A model generated the notes under the pieces. That model was not told the DNA's origin. It made no database searches and saw only the letters and a list, made by a program, of their open reading frames with translations. Shown here piece by piece: positions 17,327-25,225 of a stretch of DNA of 64,000 nucleotides (the first letter of the stretch is position 1; the number at the start of each line of letters is the position of its first letter). The stretch comes from Saccharospirillaceae bacterium (lineage in GTDB: Bacteria; Pseudomonadota; Gammaproteobacteria; Pseudomonadales; Oceanobacteraceae): the NCBI GenBank assembly GCA_021208685.1, contig JAJOJJ010000016.1:124001-188000 (forward strand). The letters run 5' to 3'. The position numbers were made by a program, and so were the translations under genes.

Positions 17327-18358
17327 TCAGTGATGCTTCCTGAAATCACCCGGGCTTTTCCCTGTCCAGGATTTAAACGCGCGATTAAAGTTTGAAGCAT
17401 CCCTGAAGCCAATATCAAAGCCTACTTCTGATGTTGTTTTGGTCGTATTAAGCAGTAAGTATTTAGCGATTCCAAGTCGGACAGAATCAAGCAACTGCTG
17501 ATAGGTTGTATTGGATTTCTGCAGCTCTCTTCGCAGGGTTCGTGATGATATACAGAGATGCTCAGCGGCTTCAGATAACGACGGATTCTTATTGGGGAAA
17601 TTGATTATAAAGTTATTAATCTCATTTATTATCCCCGATTGATGCTTAACGTTTTTAAGCATTTTCTGACATAATTCTGTGAATGCTTCTTCCGTATCGG
17701 GATTGGCGGTTATAAATGTTTTTTTCAGAAAGGAAGGGTTTAAATATAACGTTGTGGTCTGAGCGCCAAAAATAACAGGGAAATCAATTAAGGACGCCTG
17801 AGTATCCCACCCTTCCGGCTCATCACAGCTGAACTCTGCCCTTTTGATTACGTCTTCACCCTCGGTCAGAAATTTGAAAACACAGTCAAATGCACTGACG
17901 ATGCACGATAGCATGAAGTAACGGACATCTCCGAAATCAAAAGATTCACGCACCTGCAGTATCCTTGAATCCACATCAGGCAGACCATCATGCAGCGTTA
18001 AATCATAGGAAGGGGCGCGGAGTTTGAAAAAAAGAGCTAATTTCCTAACGGCTGACTCACCAGTATCCGAAGACATAATCGCAAGGCCGAGTTCACCCAG
18101 TGAGGAGATATTGATCTTTCGGCCAAATCGCCATCCTAGATGAGAGTCCTGGAATGCCGATAGGGCATTTATGATGAATTCTTTATGTTGCCTGAACGTG
18201 ATTCTGAAGTCATCGCTGATGAACTGATCGCGTACTATGTTGAGACCGCTGAATAACTGATCCAGCCCAATGCCTTCCTCATGGAGCATACGAAGCAGCA
18301 CTCTGTGGAAGTACGTCGGTATAACAGCATCTTGAGCATTAAGTAAGAGTTTAGCCAT
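17327..18358 (-). CDS. AraC-family regulator of the sulfatase gene group
   Basis: 343 residues with an arabinose-binding-type N-terminal domain (about 20-210) and a C-terminal AraC double helix-turn-helix ('AAEHLCISSRTLRRELQ', 'VGFDIGFRDASNFNRAFKSW'). It is of the same class as the regulator at 2754 but clearly distinct in sequence. It is transcribed divergently from the sulfatase gene with 148 bases between, which contain two direct repeats suited to AraC binding. It probably activates the sulfatase-GST genes in response to their substrate. Confidence 0.88.
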   Translation of the reverse strand: MAKLLLNAQDAVIPTYFHRVLLRMLHEEGIGLDQLFSGLNIVRDQFISDDFRITFRQHKEFIINALSAFQDSHLGWRFGRKINISSLGELGLAIMSSDTGESAVRKLALFFKLRAPSYDLTLHDGLPDVDSRILQVRESFDFGDVRYFMLSCIVSAFDCVFKFLTEGEDVIKRAEFSCDEPEGWDTQASLIDFPVIFGAQTTTLYLNPSFLKKTFITANPDTEEAFTELCQKMLKNVKHQSGIINEINNFIINFPNKNPSLSEAAEHLCISSRTLRRELQKSNTTYQQLLDSVRLGIAKYLLLNTTKTTSEVGFDIGFRDASNFNRAFKSWTGKSPGDFRKHH

Positions 18359-18400
18359 GAACCCCTGCCAGCATCAATTATTCACAGGCGCCCTGACGGG

Positions 18401-18430
18401 CATATGACTCTGCAGATGGCCACATATGAC
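18401..18430. promoter_or_regulatory. Direct repeats, candidate AraC operator
   Basis: The octamer CATATGAC occurs at 18401 and again at 18423, 22 bases apart (two helical turns), between the divergent AraC and sulfatase genes. AraC-type activators usually bind direct repeats at about this spacing. Which promoter elements it serves is not clear. Confidence 0.4.
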
Positions 18431-18506
18431 CATGAATTGACCACTAGCGCAATTCCTATTTGAGGGTGGGGTACTACAATCTTGGAAGACACTATTGGAT
18501 ATAATA

Positions 18507-20309
18507 ATGAAAACAAACCTGATTCCTTGCCTCAAACAGCATGTAACAATTATTAGCCTGTGTATTGCGCTGTTAGCATCCGCGGGTTCGCTGCTTGCTG
18601 ACGAGCAACCTGCTCGTCCGAATATACTGATCGTTCTTCTCGACGACGTCGGATTTATGGATTTCAGTGCTTACGGAAGTGACACTGAGACGCCTAATTT
18701 TGATGAGATAGGCCAATCAGGTGTCATGCTTACCCGATATTATACGGCACCGCTCTGTGGTCCGAGTCGTGCATCGCTGATGACTGGGCAAAGTCCGCAT
18801 CAGGTCGGTGCGGCAACGTTAACGGAGGTGTTGAATGACGAAATGCGTCAACTTCCTGGGTACAGTATGACCTGGCCAGATCAGCAAAAGACCATCGCTT
18901 CCAGATTAAAAGAAGCAGGGTATCAAACCTTTGTATCCGGCAAATGGGGCATTGGAGATATCGGTGCTAATCTGCCTCATCGCTTCGGATTTGATAAATC
19001 CTGGGTTCTTGATTCAACAGGTTCCAGCAATTACAAAGCAAAATCCTATTTACCCCATTACACCGAAGTTAAGTGGTACGAGGACGGAAAGCGCGTTAAT
19101 TTACCGGAAGACTTTTATTCTTCACGGAATATCGTCGACAAAATGATCGAATATATTGATTCCGCTGATCCAAAAGCCCCTTATTTTGGCTACCTTTCAT
19201 TTCAGGCCATTCACATTCCTCTTCAGGTTTCACCTGAATACATCAATAAATACAATGATGTATTCAGCCGTGGCTGGGATGTGATGCGCAAAGAGCGTCT
19301 GCAAAGAGCGATTGATTTAGGTCTGGTTCCTGAGACAACCAGATTGTCAGATGGAGCCTACAATAGCCGTAAGTGGGATAGTCTGACAGCAGATGAAAAG
19401 ATCTATTGGGCGCGGGCAATGCAAGTGAATGCTGGCATGCTCGAATCGGCAGACTTTCATTTTGGCAGACTGGTTGACCACCTGAAATCCAAAGGGCAAT
19501 TAGAGAATACTATTATCCTTGTTACTTCCGATAACGGGCCCGAGTACAACACACTTGGAAAAACGTCCAAGCCAGCATTACGCGCATTTGAACATCTCTG
19601 GATGGCGATTGAGGGCTGGGATGTCAGCTATGAAAATCTTGGTCAGGCAGGAAATCTGGCGGCTATAGGTCATGAATGGGCATCGGTTTCTGCTGCGCCA
19701 TTTCATTTGTTCAAATTCAATGCTTCAGAGGGCGGTATGCGCGTTCCTCTGGTTGTCTCTGGGCCGGGAATTAAGAACAGAGGATTTGTTAACGGCCGTG
19801 CGCAGGTGGCTGATATTACGCCAACGCTGCTGGACTTTGCCGGTGTTGATTACAATCCGGATGAGTTTTATGGTCGCAGCTTAAAGAGCATACTCAGTAG
19901 TGAGGCAAATAATGTCTATGGAGAGGATGACTCGTTTGTATTTGAAGTCAGCGGCGCCGCCGCTTTGTACCGAGGGAATTGGAAAATTACTAAAACACCA
20001 CCCCCTCACGGTGACGGAAACTGGCACCTTTATGATATTTCAACCGATCCTGGTGAAACCACCGATGTCTCCGAAGTACATCCCGGAATGTTCCAAAGCA
20101 TGATTGCAGAATATCAGGCTTATGCAAACGAAGTGGGGGTTTTTGAACTTCCAGCGGGTGAAAGCTCACGGAAACAGTTAATTATCAATGCGATAAAGGG
20201 AACAGCGACGAATTATTGGTACCTTTTCGTAATGATAGCCGTTGCTCAGATTCTCATATTGTATTTTGTCTATCGTATTATAAAGCGGCTTGTTGTCCGC
20301 AACCCATAA
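18507..20309 (+). CDS. Exported type I sulfatase (arylsulfatase-like) with C-terminal membrane anchor
   Basis: A 600-residue sulfatase of the alkaline-phosphatase superfamily that hydrolyses a sulfate ester. Its Sec signal peptide ends at 'SLLA' (about residue 32). Metal ligands are in 'VLLDDVGFMD'. The formylglycine signature 'CGPSRASLMTGQ' places the modified Cys at about residue 84. 'SGKWGIGD' and 'TSDNGPEYN' give further active-site residues. A hydrophobic segment plus Lys/Arg tail at the end ('WYLFVMIAVAQILILYFVY') looks like a membrane anchor, unusual for this family. The ATG at 18507 is chosen over the ORF-track TTG at 18495 because the signal peptide begins there. The Cys needs an FGE for activity, and one is encoded four genes downstream. 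The substrate is unknown. Confidence 0.9.
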   Translation: MKTNLIPCLKQHVTIISLCIALLASAGSLLADEQPARPNILIVLLDDVGFMDFSAYGSDTETPNFDEIGQSGVMLTRYYTAPLCGPSRASLMTGQSPHQVGAATLTEVLNDEMRQLPGYSMTWPDQQKTIASRLKEAGYQTFVSGKWGIGDIGANLPHRFGFDKSWVLDSTGSSNYKAKSYLPHYTEVKWYEDGKRVNLPEDFYSSRNIVDKMIEYIDSADPKAPYFGYLSFQAIHIPLQVSPEYINKYNDVFSRGWDVMRKERLQRAIDLGLVPETTRLSDGAYNSRKWDSLTADEKIYWARAMQVNAGMLESADFHFGRLVDHLKSKGQLENTIILVTSDNGPEYNTLGKTSKPALRAFEHLWMAIEGWDVSYENLGQAGNLAAIGHEWASVSAAPFHLFKFNASEGGMRVPLVVSGPGIKNRGFVNGRAQVADITPTLLDFAGVDYNPDEFYGRSLKSILSSEANNVYGEDDSFVFEVSGAAALYRGNWKITKTPPPHGDGNWHLYDISTDPGETTDVSEVHPGMFQSMIAEYQAYANEVGVFELPAGESSRKQLIINAIKGTATNYWYLFVMIAVAQILILYFVYRIIKRLVVRNP

Positions 20310-20328
20310 TAACTATAAGGGGTAGGCA

Positions 20329-21243
20329 ATGATTAACAATAATTACACGCTTTACAAAATGGATATTTCCTACTTTTCAGGCAAGCTGGAAGCTTATCTT
20401 CGTTATAAAGAAATCCCGCACTCGGTTGTTGAGTGCGACAGTCTGAAAGTATTCCACAAAATAGGTCAGAGTACAGGCATACAAAAAGTTCCGGCTATTG
20501 AAATGTCAGATGGGAAGTGGTTGTTTGATACCACGCCAACCATTCAGTGGCTGGAAAAATCGAACCCGGATAACCCGGTTATACCAGCCGATCCGGCTTT
20601 AAAGTTTGTCACATTATTGATCGAAGACTACGGCGATGAGTGGCTGTGGCGTCCTGCTATGTGGTGGAGATGGGTGCCAAAAATCTCCCGGGCAACGATG
20701 GGGAGGCGCATTGTTAAGGTTTACTCAAAGCATTTTGCAATTCCTCTTGGATACTACTTTGGAAGAAGGCAGCTTAATGAATGGCTGTGGAATGATGGTG
20801 TAGACAAACACAACAGCAATGATGTACGTGATATGCTATTCCATGAATTAGCATTCCTTGAGCCACTGCTTGAAGATCAGCCTTACCTGATGGGCAGTCA
20901 TCCCAGCATTGCTGACTTTGGCTATTTTGGTCCGTTTTTCCGTCATTTTGGGAATGATCCGATTTCGGCAGAAGTCATCAGACGGCATGGTCCCAATACC
21001 TACGAGTGGCTTGCCCGTCTCTGGAATGCCCGAAAAAGTAAAATGAACGAAAACGTTGAGTGGCAGTGGCCTTCAGCTCCTTATTGGAAGCCGTTATTTA
21101 AACGTATTGCGTCAGATTACTTACCATATTTGCATCAAAACGCTGTTGCATTTAATAGCGGTAAAAAGACGTTTGATTATCATGGATGTCATTTCATGTT
21201 TAAGGCACCTCTGAATAATTCAGTGCCCGCTTCGGCTTACTGA
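20329..21243 (+). CDS. Glutathione S-transferase family protein
   Basis: 304 residues. The N-terminal thioredoxin-like domain shows 'YFSGKLEAYLRYKEIP' (the Ser may activate glutathione) and the cis-proline motif 'QKVPAIEM'. The C-terminal helical GST domain includes 'YLMGSHPSIADFGYFGPFF'. The protein is longer than a typical GST because of its extended C-terminus. A strong AAGGGG site precedes the ATG, and the gene starts 19 bases after the sulfatase stop, so the two form an operon. It suggests that the desulfated product, or an electrophile made from it, is handled with glutathione. The stop codon lies inside the arm of a large palindrome. Confidence 0.82.
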   Translation: MINNNYTLYKMDISYFSGKLEAYLRYKEIPHSVVECDSLKVFHKIGQSTGIQKVPAIEMSDGKWLFDTTPTIQWLEKSNPDNPVIPADPALKFVTLLIEDYGDEWLWRPAMWWRWVPKISRATMGRRIVKVYSKHFAIPLGYYFGRRQLNEWLWNDGVDKHNSNDVRDMLFHELAFLEPLLEDQPYLMGSHPSIADFGYFGPFFRHFGNDPISAEVIRRHGPNTYEWLARLWNARKSKMNENVEWQWPSAPYWKPLFKRIASDYLPYLHQNAVAFNSGKKTFDYHGCHFMFKAPLNNSVPASAY

Positions 21244-21323
21244 AAACGTTCAGATCAAGGCGCCACGTTGAAGGCATAGCGGGTTACGCCAAAACGTGGC
21301 AACACCGAGCTGGACGTTTTCAG
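21240..21323. repeat. Nested 84-bp palindrome A
   Basis: The outer arms CTGAAAACGTTCAG and CTGGACGTTTTCAG pair at 13 of 14 positions, and the inner arms GCCACGTT and AACGTGGC pair perfectly around a 23-base centre. It overlaps the GST stop codon. It resembles a REP/MITE-type element rather than a terminator, as no T run follows. Confidence 0.75.
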
Positions 21324-21343
21324 CAAGCCCCGAAGGGCGTGGG

Positions 21344-21428
21344 CTGCAGAGCGTTTTGACGGTGTTGTCGATTTCATAAAGGACTCGCCATTCATTTCAA
21401 TCGACGCCTTGTCAAAAGCACTCTGCAG
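21344..21428. repeat. Nested 85-bp palindrome B
   Basis: The outer arms CTGCAGAG and CTCTGCAG, then TTTTGAC with GTCAAAA, then TCGA with TCGA, form a long interrupted hairpin. It lies 20 bases after palindrome A and has nearly the same length but a different sequence, so the two may be parts of one element. Confidence 0.75.
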
Positions 21429-21720
21429 CACTCACGCGAAGCTGTGCAGAATTATTCAGAGGTGCCTTAAGAAAACGGTCACAACAAATTACCGGGTCTG
21501 GTGCAGACAGGTGCTTCAGAAAGAATATTCTGGCCTGAATGATATTGACAGAAAAAGAGTGGATGAGCTCTTTGCCGATGTTGGCGGCCTGGGATCGCTG
21601 TTTGCTGATGGTGTTATTGATTCAGGGATGAGTGACCAATTTTCTATGCCGTTTGATCCTGAGCGCGTCACTAAAAAGATGAGTCTGTTCACCCGGTATT
21701 ATGGACAGCCAAGAAATTAG
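21409..21720 (+). CDS. Unrecognised ORF, possibly a gene remnant
   Basis: 103 codons from TTG. The frame is open back to 21280 but begins inside palindromes A and B, has no binding site and no ATG. The middle ('DIDRKRVDELFADVGGLG') and end ('FSMPFDPERVTKKMSLFTRYYG') look like real protein sequence, so this may be the C-terminal end of a gene cut off by insertion of the palindromic element. I do not recognise the family. Confidence 0.35.
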   Translation: MSKALCSTHAKLCRIIQRCLKKTVTTNYRVWCRQVLQKEYSGLNDIDRKRVDELFADVGGLGSLFADGVIDSGMSDQFSMPFDPERVTKKMSLFTRYYGQPRN

Positions 21721-21798
21721 TTTCTGAGTGGTGAGCTACGCCCGGATGTCTTTGGGGAGCAAAAAATCTGACGGAATTTCGATGCCACAAAAGACATA

Positions 21799-21861
21799 TG
21801 ATTGACGTCAATCAGCGTATTGAAGACCGAACTCTTCGGTACTTACGCGAAGTTGTTCGCG
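21799..21861. repeat. Cluster of three short palindromes
   Basis: TGATTGACGTCAATCA (21799-21814) is a perfect 16-base palindrome. ACCGAA-CTC-TTCGGT (21826-21840) and CGCGAA-GTTG-TTCGCG (21846-21861) are perfect hairpins. They lie 110-180 bases before the DJ-1/PfpI gene. The first could be a dimeric regulator site, and the others could be RNA hairpins. Confidence 0.5.
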
Positions 21862-21880
21862 ATGATTCCGGTGTGTACCA

Positions 21881-21911
21881 GAGCCTGTTCAATTAGTGTC
21901 GACAGGCCCTA
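21881..21911 (+). repeat. ~30-bp repeat, left copy
   Basis: The sequence beginning GAGCCTGTTCAATTAGTGTC and continuing into GACAGGCCCT matches the reverse complement of 25195-25225 at about 26-27 of 31 positions with one inserted base. Each copy can also fold on itself (GCCTGT with ACAGGC). The copies face each other around the DJ-1, FGE and DsbA/HCCA genes. Confidence 0.65.
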
Positions 21912-21974
21912 ACAGGCCATAACATTAACAACCGTCATAATAATATTAATGATGCAGCAACAGAGGATTCGGTT

Positions 21975-22805
21975 ATGGATTGGTTTAAAGTATTACTTGC
22001 AGTTGTTCTGATTGCCGGTGTAGTTATCTGGTTAGGGCTGCCTTGGGTCCTGCATGTAATGGGGCTTCATCCAAGCTACGATATGCCACACTTCGATCTC
22101 AGGGGGAAACGCGCACTGGTGATTACTACCAGTCATTCGCAGCTTGGGGATACCGGAAAGGCAACCGGTGTCTTTGGTTCAGAAATGACCGTTCCATATT
22201 ATGCCTTTCTGGATGCTGGCATGTCGGTTGATATTGCTTCCATAAAAGGAGGAGAAATACCTGTGGAACCTTTTTCAATGGGATGGCCATTGGCTACGCC
22301 TGAAGATAAGCGTTTCAGGAAAGATCGAGAAGCGATGGCGAAGTTAAAGAACTCGGTTCCTGTCAGCCAGATTAATCCAGCTGATTACGATGTTTACTAC
22401 ATGGCAGGCGGATGGGGCGCGGCCTATGATTTGGCGCAGTCTGAAGCATTAGCGGATCTGATTACGAGAGCTAATGAACACGGGAAAATACTGGGCTCAG
22501 TGTGCCACGGTGCGCTGGGTCTGGTTAGTGCAAAAAATACGGATGGACGACCTCTTATTGAGGGGCGAAAAGTCACGGGTGTTACTAACCGTCAGATTAA
22601 ACAACTGGGTATTGAAGTGACACCCAAACATCCTGAGACCGAAATGCGTAAGTCAGGTGCGATCTTTGAATCCAGAACTTCCGGGATTGAGATGTTCGCA
22701 ACGCATGTGGTTGTGGATGGTAATATCATAACTGGCCAGAATCAGAACAGTGGTTATGAGACATCTCACCGCATTCTGGAAGCGGTCAATAAAATTGCTG
22801 ATTAG
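21975..22805 (+). CDS. Membrane-anchored DJ-1/PfpI family protein
   Basis: 276 residues with an N-terminal signal anchor (residues 5-30) and a DJ-1/PfpI glutamine-amidotransferase-like domain. The nucleophile-elbow Cys is in 'GSVCHGALGL' near residue 178, with 'YYMAGGWGAAYDL' before it, as in Hsp31-type proteins. Relatives act as glyoxalases, chaperones or amidases, so the reaction cannot be fixed. The anchor suggests the domain is periplasmic. The ATG at 21975 follows GAGGA. It ends 10 bases before the FGE start and is probably co-transcribed with it. Confidence 0.82.
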   Translation: MDWFKVLLAVVLIAGVVIWLGLPWVLHVMGLHPSYDMPHFDLRGKRALVITTSHSQLGDTGKATGVFGSEMTVPYYAFLDAGMSVDIASIKGGEIPVEPFSMGWPLATPEDKRFRKDREAMAKLKNSVPVSQINPADYDVYYMAGGWGAAYDLAQSEALADLITRANEHGKILGSVCHGALGLVSAKNTDGRPLIEGRKVTGVTNRQIKQLGIEVTPKHPETEMRKSGAIFESRTSGIEMFATHVVVDGNIITGQNQNSGYETSHRILEAVNKIAD

Positions 22806-22815
22806 AGCTATCTTT

Positions 22816-23742
22816 ATGAGAATGTTTACGCCGGGTTTTTATCTGGTTTTTCTTGCATCTTTACTGGCTTTTTCTTCTTTAGCTTATGTCGCCTACTTGC
22901 TTATTTCACCATCGGATACTGATGCGGATTGTCATTTTCCGGAAAAGAACATCGGTGGCTTTGTGACGATTGATGGTGGTGGATTTTTAAAGTCAGATAA
23001 AGGTATTTATCCGGAAGAAGGTTCACCGGCAAAGACGTTTGTATCGCCATTTCTGTTGCAAATTCATGAAGTTACGAATAGCCAGTTTGCAGCGTTTGTT
23101 GACGATACAGGGTACGTAACAGATGCAGAAAAAATGGATGGTTCTGCTTTGTTTGTTAATACGGAAACGCCATGGCTGGCTTCATCCTGGTGGAAAATGG
23201 ATAAAGGTGCTACATGGAAAACTCCGTATGGCATAGGCAGTGATCTTGCCGGGAGAGAATTGTATCCTGTTGTTCACGTTACCCTTAATGACGCAAGAGC
23301 CTATGCTGAATGGGCTGGCGGGCGAATTCCGAATGAAACTGAATGGGAGTATGCTGCGAGCCTGGGGTTGTTTGACCCTGCGGATCCGGAGTCCGGTGTC
23401 CGTTCAACGGATGGAACGCCACGTGCAAACGTATGGAATGGAACGTTTCCTGTAAGCAACACGGAGGAAGACGGATTTTCCGGACTGGCACCAATTGGCT
23501 GCTACGAAAAAAGCTTAGTTGGGGCTTACGATATGATTGGCAATGTCTGGGAATGGACGGAGAGCCGTTTTGGTAATGCTAAGCCTTTGTTCACGATTAA
23601 GGGTGGATCTTATTTGTGTGGTTCAAACTTTTGTCGTCGCTATCGTGCCGCTGCCCGGCAAGGGATGGAACAGGATCTGAGTACAGCTCACATCGGATTC
23701 CGGATTGTGAAAGATATTCAGGATAGAAATTCTGAGCGCTGA
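22816..23742 (+). CDS. Formylglycine-generating enzyme (sulfatase maturase), membrane anchored
   Basis: 308 residues with an N-terminal membrane anchor (about residues 8-32) and an FGE-sulfatase domain. Domain signatures include 'IHEVTNSQFAAFVDDTGY', 'PVVHVTLNDARAYAEWAGGR', 'NETEWEYAA' and 'GNVWEWTES'. The active-site pair is intact: Cys at about 268 and 273 in 'GGSYLCGSNFCRRYRAAAR', the same five-residue spacing as in human SUMF1. Such aerobic FGEs oxidise the sulfatase Cys to formylglycine with copper and oxygen. Anchoring implies that the exported sulfatase is matured in the periplasm. The start at 22816 is used, while the ORF-track start lies inside the DJ-1 gene. Confidence 0.9.
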   Translation: MRMFTPGFYLVFLASLLAFSSLAYVAYLLISPSDTDADCHFPEKNIGGFVTIDGGGFLKSDKGIYPEEGSPAKTFVSPFLLQIHEVTNSQFAAFVDDTGYVTDAEKMDGSALFVNTETPWLASSWWKMDKGATWKTPYGIGSDLAGRELYPVVHVTLNDARAYAEWAGGRIPNETEWEYAASLGLFDPADPESGVRSTDGTPRANVWNGTFPVSNTEEDGFSGLAPIGCYEKSLVGAYDMIGNVWEWTESRFGNAKPLFTIKGGSYLCGSNFCRRYRAAARQGMEQDLSTAHIGFRIVKDIQDRNSER

Positions 23743-23813
23743 TTTCTGGATTTTTACGATTTCCGTTATTTTCGGTCATCCGGTATGTTTTTTTAAAAAT
23801 AGGAAGTCATCTG

Positions 23814-25172
23814 ATGAGTCAGGTAAGTAAACAAAAAGGTGCATCCAACAGTAATCCATCTTCCCTGAGACGCTGGTTTATTTCCTTTTTATTGCGTCGG
23901 GCAAGTGACGAGGTAAGGCTCCAAAAGCTAAGAGGTACAAGGGAGTCTAAGCGTAAAGCTGAAGGAAGATCGCATGTTGTTGAGTACTTCCATCAGGTTG
24001 ATGATGCATATTCACATTTAACGCTTCAGATCATCAAAAAGCTGAAGGAAAAGTATTCTGTAAATATCATCGTTAACCTGGTTCCGGGTCTTCGTGATGA
24101 TAACTTCCCTGAACCGGATTTGTGGTCGGAGGTGTCGAGAAAGGATGCTGCTGATATTGCGCCCTATTTTGCTTTATCGTTTCCGGAGTGCCCCATAAAA
24201 CCAGATGAAGATATGGTGCTGTTGGCAACAAAAGTTCTGTGCGCTCTGTCATCCGATCAGTTTTTCGACATCGGCTTTACTGTAAGTGATCATTTATGGA
24301 AAGGTGATTACGACGGTATCAGAAATATTGCCGATCAATACGGTGTCTCATCGGATTCAGAAATCGCTTCGGCGTTGGAAAGGGGACAGAAACGTCGTGC
24401 TGAACTGGGGCATTATGGCAGTGCAAATCTGTGGTATGAGGGCGAATGGTATTGGAAGCCTGACAGGATTTATCATCTCGAAGAACGTTTACTGTCACTT
24501 GGAGTCTCGAAAGGTAGCGATCAGACACTTATTGCACCAAGAGCAGTAATTCCATCTCAATTCAGTGAATCTGCTAAGAATCTGACGCTTGAATATTACG
24601 TATCCCTGCGAAGCCCATATACAGCCGTTTCCTGGCATCCAACCCTTAAGTTAGCAAAAGACAGCGGTATTCATCTTAGCGTACGCCCTGTACTGCCAAT
24701 GGTGATGCGTGGTGTACCTGCAACCTTTCAGAAGGGCATGTACATCTGGTTTGATGCTGCACGTGAAGCCAGAGCCATGGGGCTGGATTATGGTAATTTT
24801 TATGATCCGATTGGTAGGCCTGTTATGCGTGGATACAGCCTTTACATGTGGGCAATGTCTCAGAATAAGGGCGAATCGGTGATCGAAGCGTTCCTGAAGG
24901 CGGCGTTCAGTCAAGGTATTAATACAAATACTCAATCGGGCATCCGGAAGGTTGTGGAAGATGCAGGACTCGATTGGCATGAAGCCAAACAACATCTGGA
25001 TGATGACACGTGCTTATCGTTACTCGAAGACAATCGCAAGAGCATGTATGGCTTCGGTAATTGGGGAGTACCGAGTTATCGCTTACTTGACGCTGAAGGC
25101 CGTGAGCTGTTGGGCGTTTGGGGTCAGGACAGGTTGTGGCTGGTCGCTCAGAAAATACTGGAAAACAGCTGA
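23814..25172 (+). CDS. Tandem DsbA-like / HCCA-isomerase-like (kappa GST) protein
   Basis: 452 residues with two DsbA-type thioredoxin-fold domains. The first starts near residue 45 ('VVEYFHQVDDAYSHLTLQI') and the second near 255 ('LEYYVSLRSPYTAVSW'). The second keeps the Ser-Pro-Tyr motif of 2-hydroxychromene-2-carboxylate isomerases and kappa GSTs and ends with 'FGNWGVPSYRLL'. Neither has CxxC, so it is not a disulfide oxidase. Such enzymes isomerise aromatic ring-cleavage products with glutathione. There is no signal peptide, so it is cytoplasmic. AGGAAG precedes the ATG, and the stop lies 23 bases before the right repeat copy. Confidence 0.8.
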   Translation: MSQVSKQKGASNSNPSSLRRWFISFLLRRASDEVRLQKLRGTRESKRKAEGRSHVVEYFHQVDDAYSHLTLQIIKKLKEKYSVNIIVNLVPGLRDDNFPEPDLWSEVSRKDAADIAPYFALSFPECPIKPDEDMVLLATKVLCALSSDQFFDIGFTVSDHLWKGDYDGIRNIADQYGVSSDSEIASALERGQKRRAELGHYGSANLWYEGEWYWKPDRIYHLEERLLSLGVSKGSDQTLIAPRAVIPSQFSESAKNLTLEYYVSLRSPYTAVSWHPTLKLAKDSGIHLSVRPVLPMVMRGVPATFQKGMYIWFDAAREARAMGLDYGNFYDPIGRPVMRGYSLYMWAMSQNKGESVIEAFLKAAFSQGINTNTQSGIRKVVEDAGLDWHEAKQHLDDDTCLSLLEDNRKSMYGFGNWGVPSYRLLDAEGRELLGVWGQDRLWLVAQKILENS

Positions 25173-25194
25173 CAACCTGATCAGCGGATCTATT

Positions 25195-25225
25195 CAGGGC
25201 CTGCGACACTGATTAAACAGGCCCG
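25195..25225 (-). repeat. ~30-bp repeat, right copy (inverted relative to left copy)
   Basis: This is the inverted copy of 21881-21911. It carries the arms GGGCCTG and CAGGCCC and contains the TAA stop of the TPR gene on the minus strand. It sits at the junction between the AT-rich island and the ectoine region. Confidence 0.65.

Larger units (their letters stand above)
17327..25172. other. Probable horizontally acquired island: sulfatase/FGE/GST gene group
   Basis: From the AraC gene to the DsbA/HCCA gene, codon use is visibly more AT-rich (many AAA, TTT, ATT, GAT codons) than in the flanking metX and ect regions. The order is not one I know from relatives, and the intergenic space is full of palindromes. 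The right edge coincides with a repeat copy overlapping the stop of the native TPR gene. No integrase, transposase or tRNA is seen, so the mechanism of entry is unknown. Confidence 0.6.

Noticed and set aside
21240-21428. Integron attC sites
   Set aside because: Length and hairpin shape are suggestive, but the conserved core (RYYYAAC / GTTRRRY) is missing at the ends and no integrase or cassette array is present.
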